Source of the DNA: Phyllobacterium phragmitis
GTDB taxonomy: Bacteria; Pseudomonadota; Alphaproteobacteria; Rhizobiales; Rhizobiaceae
Direction of reading: 5' to 3'
DNA: 64,000 nt
Assembly: GCF_002980495.1 (NCBI RefSeq)
Contig: NZ_PVBR01000022.1
Coordinates: 29,269-93,268, forward strand
Made by a program: the position numbers and the translations under genes. This document shows, in pieces, positions 60,495 through 64,000 of this stretch. The stretch's first letter is position 1. Every line of letters starts with the position of its first letter. Below the pieces are notes generated by a model. It did no database searches. It was not told where the DNA came from and saw only the letters and a program-made list of their open reading frames with translations.

Positions 60495-63400
60495 TTAGAA
60501 GCGAACATTGAGGCTGGCCTTGGCGCTGTGGTCGGCAAGGCCCGAGCCAAGCTGACCGTTATAAGAGAGGCCGAGCGTGGCACTATCGGTCAGATCCAAC
60601 GTAAACCCGGCATCAAGCACCAGCGTATCGCGGGCGAGCGGCACCCCGGTGACGGTGAAGGCATCGCCGCCAGCGGAGAAGCTTTGCGTCGCGGTCGGCG
60701 TATCGCCGAAGGCATGGCGCCAGCCAAGCCCGCCGGAGAGCCTGGCGTTCAGGCCGCCGAGGTAGACTTGCGTCTCACCCCTGATGCCAAGTGTCGTGAA
60801 GGTGGCGTTACTGCTGCTTCCCGACGCCGTCAGGGCCGCATCGCCGCCGCTCTCGGTGTAACCGTCCGTGTTCAGATGGACATAGGCGAGATTGGCGAAG
60901 GGCTCGAACCGGGCTTTGCCGTATTCGACGCTATAAGCCGCCTCCGTGTAGGCCTGGAACGTCCGGGCATTGTAGGAAGCCGACAGACTGTCCGAAAAGC
61001 CTGCGAACGCCACCGAGCGCGACGTATCGAGGCTGTGCCAGCTGTGGGCCACGCCGCCCTTGAGCGAGAAGGCATCCCATGCACCGCCCGCATAGGCGCC
61101 GAGCGTATAGCTGTCGACCGTGGCGGAAGAGGCGCGGTCATCGAGATCAAGCGAAGAGTGACTGTAGCCGCCCATCAGGCCAAGGGTGACATTGTCCGCA
61201 ATCTCGGCATCGGCCCCCATGAAGAGACCGCCGATGGAGCGGTCCAGCGGGGCGGCATTGCCGTCACCGTTCCAGTGGCTCCATACGCCAAAGCCCTGCG
61301 CCCAAAGGGTGGCTCCCTCAGGTGTTTCCCGGGTGGCCTGACCGGCACCGGCGCCAGTCCCGCCAAACGCCACGCGCAGGCGATCGAGCGCCACTTCGCG
61401 GGCAAAGCGGCTGTCATCGATCAATGCCGTCTTGGTGGAGGCATGGAGTTCGCCAGAAAGCCGATCGAGCGCGATGGGGGCTTCAGCATTGGAGAGATTG
61501 ATGAGTGCCGTATGAAGGCTGCCCGAGCCGATGGAGAGCACGCCGCCGCAGGTGGCGTTCTGGTTGGAGGTCAGCCCCAGCGTAGCGCAGGCGTTGCCAT
61601 CGTCGACGTCGACGTCACCACCGCCGCCGCCAATCAACACGGATGTCAGGAAGACGTTGTTGGGATCGGAGGACTGCGTGAAATCGAGGAAGGCGTAGTC
61701 GTCGGTCACCGTATCGAAGGTGCCCGTCACGCCGCCCGTTGCCGTGAGGATCGTGTAGGTCGCACCATCGGTATAGGTGGTGCCGGTATCCGTGCCATTC
61801 TCGGGCGTGACATGCACCGTGCCGCCAAGAATAGAGGCGGTGCCGGTGGCGTTGAGAAGATCGTTGTTGGTGCCGGCGACAAAACCGCCATCGTTGAGTT
61901 CGACCGTGTAGGTCGAACCGGCATTGAAGGTGACGTTGGCGACGTTGAGCGTGCCGATGGAGTTGCCGGGCGCCAGCGTGCCCCCGGAAGCGATGGTGAC
62001 GTTGCCCAACGTGCCCGAACCGCCAAGCGTGCCGCCAGAGAGGTTTGTCGCGCCGCCAAGCGAGCCGTTTACTGTGAGGAGACCCGCTGTGACAGCGGTC
62101 GTTCCCGTATAGGCAGAACTGTCTCCGGTCAGCGTCAGTTGCCCCGTACCGGCCTTGGTCAGCGCGCCACTGCCGGAGACGATCCCGGCATAGGTTCCAG
62201 CCGTGCCTTGGTCGAAGGTAAGCGCCGCATTATTGGCGATGTCGCCTTGCAGGCTTACCGTGTTGCCGATCAAGGTGCCCGCCGAAATGGTGGTGCCACC
62301 GGTGTAGCTGTTGGCGCCGGTCAGGGTCAGCGCGCCCGCGCCGGATTTGGTCAGCGAACCCGTACCCGAGACAACACCGGCATAGGTTCCAGCCGATGCC
62401 TGGTCAAAAGTAAGCGCGGCGTTGTTTGCGATGTTGCCCTGCAGGCTCGTCGTGTTGCCGATCAACGTGCCCGCGGAAACGGTCGTGCCGCCGGTGTAGG
62501 CGTTGGCGCTGGTCAGGGTCAGTGCGCCCGCGCCGACCTTGGTCAGCGCGCCGGTACCGGAGATGACGCCGGCGAAGGTGCCGGCCGTGCCCTGATCGAA
62601 GGTCAGTGCGGCGTTGTTGGCGATGTCGCCTTGTAGGCTCGTCGCGTTGCCGATCAAGGTGCCCGCCGAAATGGTGGTGCCGCCGGTATAGGTGTTAGCA
62701 CCGGTCAGCGTCAGCGCACCCGCGCCGTCCTTGGTCAACGCCCCTGAGCCGGAGATCGCGCCCGCATAGGTTCCAGCCGATGCCTGATCGAAGGTCAGCG
62801 CGGCATTGTTCACAATATTGCCTTGCAGGCTTGTCGCGTTGCCGATCAGCGTTCCGGCGGAAATCGTCGTGCCGCCGGTGTAAGTGTTGGCGCCGGTCAG
62901 GACAAGCGTGCCGAGATCGGTCTTTTCCAGAGAGCCGGCGCCGGTGAGGTTGGAGGCGATGGTGGCGGTGAAACCCGCCCCGGTTGCCGTGCCGTCGCCG
63001 ACGCGGACGACGTTCGCGCCGGTGAGACCGATAGCGTCGCCGATGACATTATAGCCGTCAACAGCGAACTGCATGCCGCTCTGGATGCCGATTGCGCCAG
63101 CACTGTCGTCCACCGTCACCGTGCCGGGCGTGCCGGCGAAAATCAGCAATACCGAAGGCTCGAAGGCACCGTTGGCGCTGCCGTCTGCAAGTGTCCAGTT
63201 ATTGCCCGTTGCGCTCCAGGTGCCCGCACCGCCGTCGACTGCGTTGTTGGCGATGGTGTTCGCGCCATCCCAGAAGGAGACAAATGGCGCACCAACCAAC
63301 AGGTTCACTTGATTTGCCATCGCCGTCTGCACGGTGAGATTGTTGGCGTTGAAGCCCGAAGGCGCGGCTCCGATTTCGAGCCCGTTGTCGGTGAGCGTGC

Positions 63401-64000
63401 CGTCATAATTGACAAGGCGATAGAGTCCGGAGCCAAAACCGCCCGCGTTGCTGACATTCAGTGTGCCGTCAAGCGTCAGATTTTCACCGACATTGATGAG
63501 ATCGCTATCCACGCCCGCCGTGCCGGAAGGGCTGCCAAGCTCGAAATTGAGAGACGAGCCGGAGGCAAGCGTCAGATCACCGCCGATGGTCAGCATGCCG
63601 GGGCTGTTGCCCGCAGCAATCGCACCGTTGGTGACAGCAACATCGCCCGAAAGCGTGCCCGAACCGCCAAGCGTGCCGCCCGTCACATTCACCGCGCCGC
63701 CCAGCGTGTTGTTCACGCTCAACGTGCCGCTGGTGATGTTGGTGGTGCCGGTGAAGCCGGAAGAATCGGCGGTGAGGTTGGTCGCGCCAGAGAGATGGTT
63801 GAGCGTGCCCGCGCCTGAAATCGCCGCCCCGAAATCATAAGCCGTTTCGGTGTGGTTAAAGTTGAGACTACCGGTGCCATTGCCAAAGTTAACTGAGGCG
63901 CTGTTAAGCGTACCGGCGGCGCCGCCATTGCCGATATTGAGCGTGCCCGTGGAGCCTGAGAAACTGGCAACGAATGTGTCAGCGTTGGCATTGACCACAC
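60495..64000 (-). CDS. Autotransporter with beta-helical passenger (partial)
   Basis: At least 1,168 residues, open at the right window edge, so the signal peptide and N-terminus lie outside. The passenger is Gly/Ala/Thr/Asn-rich beta-helix with NANT/SGGTLGGSGTL motifs and four 64-residue repeats (see 62139-62906). A Gly/Asp hinge near GGGGGDVDVDDGNACATL is followed by a helix (LDRLSGELHASTKTALIDDS) and a 12-strand autotransporter barrel of about 280 residues that ends NVRF with the terminal Phe needed for outer-membrane insertion. Four passenger-type repeats and the barrel fit adhesin or aggregation autotransporters. AIDA- and PATR-type families are the closest. Confidence 0.92.
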   Translation of the reverse strand, partial: VVNANADTFVASFSGSTGTLNIGNGGAAGTLNSASVNFGNGTGSLNFNHTETAYDFGAAISGAGTLNHLSGATNLTADSSGFTGTTNITSGTLSVNNTLGGAVNVTGGTLGGSGTLSGDVAVTNGAIAAGNSPGMLTIGGDLTLASGSSLNFELGSPSGTAGVDSDLINVGENLTLDGTLNVSNAGGFGSGLYRLVNYDGTLTDNGLEIGAAPSGFNANNLTVQTAMANQVNLLVGAPFVSFWDGANTIANNAVDGGAGTWSATGNNWTLADGSANGAFEPSVLLIFAGTPGTVTVDDSAGAIGIQSGMQFAVDGYNVIGDAIGLTGANVVRVGDGTATGAGFTATIASNLTGAGSLEKTDLGTLVLTGANTYTGGTTISAGTLIGNATSLQGNIVNNAALTFDQASAGTYAGAISGSGALTKDGAGALTLTGANTYTGGTTISAGTLIGNATSLQGDIANNAALTFDQGTAGTFAGVISGTGALTKVGAGALTLTSANAYTGGTTVSAGTLIGNTTSLQGNIANNAALTFDQASAGTYAGVVSGTGSLTKSGAGALTLTGANSYTGGTTISAGTLIGNTVSLQGDIANNAALTFDQGTAGTYAGIVSGSGALTKAGTGQLTLTGDSSAYTGTTAVTAGLLTVNGSLGGATNLSGGTLGGSGTLGNVTIASGGTLAPGNSIGTLNVANVTFNAGSTYTVELNDGGFVAGTNNDLLNATGTASILGGTVHVTPENGTDTGTTYTDGATYTILTATGGVTGTFDTVTDDYAFLDFTQSSDPNNVFLTSVLIGGGGGDVDVDDGNACATLGLTSNQNATCGGVLSIGSGSLHTALINLSNAEAPIALDRLSGELHASTKTALIDDSRFAREVALDRLRVAFGGTGAGAGQATRETPEGATLWAQGFGVWSHWNGDGNAAPLDRSIGGLFMGADAEIADNVTLGLMGGYSHSSLDLDDRASSATVDSYTLGAYAGGAWDAFSLKGGVAHSWHSLDTSRSVAFAGFSDSLSASYNARTFQAYTEAAYSVEYGKARFEPFANLAYVHLNTDGYTESGGDAALTASGSSSNATFTTLGIRGETQVYLGGLNARLSGGLGWRHAFGDTPTATQSFSAGGDAFTVTGVPLARDTLVLDAGFTLDLTDSATLGLSYNGQLGSGLADHSAKASLNVRF
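62139..62906 (-). repeat. Four tandem 192-bp repeats in the autotransporter passenger
   Basis: Units at 62906-62715, 62714-62523, 62522-62331 and 62330-62139 each encode 64 residues of the form LTLTGANTYTGGTTISAGTL..SLQG.IANNAALTFDQ..AGT.AG..SG.GALTK.GAGA. Units differ at only a few positions, so they arose by recent in-frame duplication. A partial fifth unit follows. These are passenger-associated transport repeats. Confidence 0.92.

Noticed and set aside
60483..62636. 717-codon plus-strand open frame antisense to the autotransporter
   Set aside because: It is a shadow of a repetitive GC-rich gene. The translation is low-complexity RGA/GQR sequence without domains, and the minus strand has a complete barrel ending in Phe.
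62139..62906. CRISPR-like or satellite repeat array
   Set aside because: The 192-bp units are contiguous without spacers and keep one reading frame, so they are protein repeats.

Overview
The window looks like chromosome of an alphaproteobacterium of the order Hyphomicrobiales, most like the Brucella/Ochrobactrum-Phyllobacterium side of that order. The reasons are GC-rich coding DNA, invasion-associated-locus-B genes, rhizobial-type iron-responsive operators (TGA-N9-TCA), a urtABCDE urea transporter, DUF995 proteins and dispersed palindromic intergenic repeats. The genus is an inference. A full methanol dehydrogenase operon shows that at least part of the lifestyle is, or was, methylotrophic.

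Layout. 1-2851: a catabolic cluster (TRAP solute receptor, enolase-superfamily enzyme, divergent LysR regulator). 2852-5171: repeat-rich intergenic DNA around an AraC regulator. 5172-16675: a polysaccharide locus with UDP-xylose synthase, GalE, a membrane glycosyltransferase and UDP-glucose dehydrogenase in overlapping frames. Two DUF995/GH26-like pairs follow, then a small lipoprotein, a twin helix-hairpin-helix membrane protein and an OmpA-type protein. 17051-17383: decayed gene remnants. 17534-24987: an iron-siderophore system (ABC importer, TonB receptor, AraC regulator) with two candidate RirA-type operators. 25036-34913: mxaFJGIRSACKLD on the minus strand, followed by the divergent regulators moxZYX at 35590-38339. 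38545-41500: two tiny membrane proteins, a RbsD/FucU protein, a secreted lipase and a ferritin-like DUF892 protein. 41681-47670: urtABCDE with a good sigma-54 promoter. 47957-57528: diguanylate cyclase, GNAT, sulfurtransferase, AlaX editing protein, cysteine synthase, DEAD-box helicase, threonine dehydratase and adenine deaminase. 57570-58068: a broken intronless tRNA-Leu(UAA) 5' half next to a complete tRNA-Leu(UAA) split by a group I intron. 58249-64000: LysR, two IalB-like proteins and a large autotransporter that runs off the window.

How the genes work together. The mxa operon encodes the calcium-type PQQ methanol dehydrogenase (MxaF/MxaI), its cytochrome cL (MxaG), MxaJ and the maturation genes. 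mxaS carries an internal deletion with a frameshift, so the operon may be impaired. The polysaccharide locus makes UDP-glucuronate and UDP-xylose precursors for a processive synthase and brings two secreted glycosidases. The iron cluster is a self-contained uptake unit. The urt operon imports urea under nitrogen control, but no urease genes lie nearby.

The most unusual features are the group I intron at the U34/A35 position of tRNA-Leu(UAA), beside a truncated second tRNA-Leu, and the broken mxaS inside an otherwise intact methanol operon. The polysaccharide locus and the 46-49 bp perfect inverted repeats are also worth attention.
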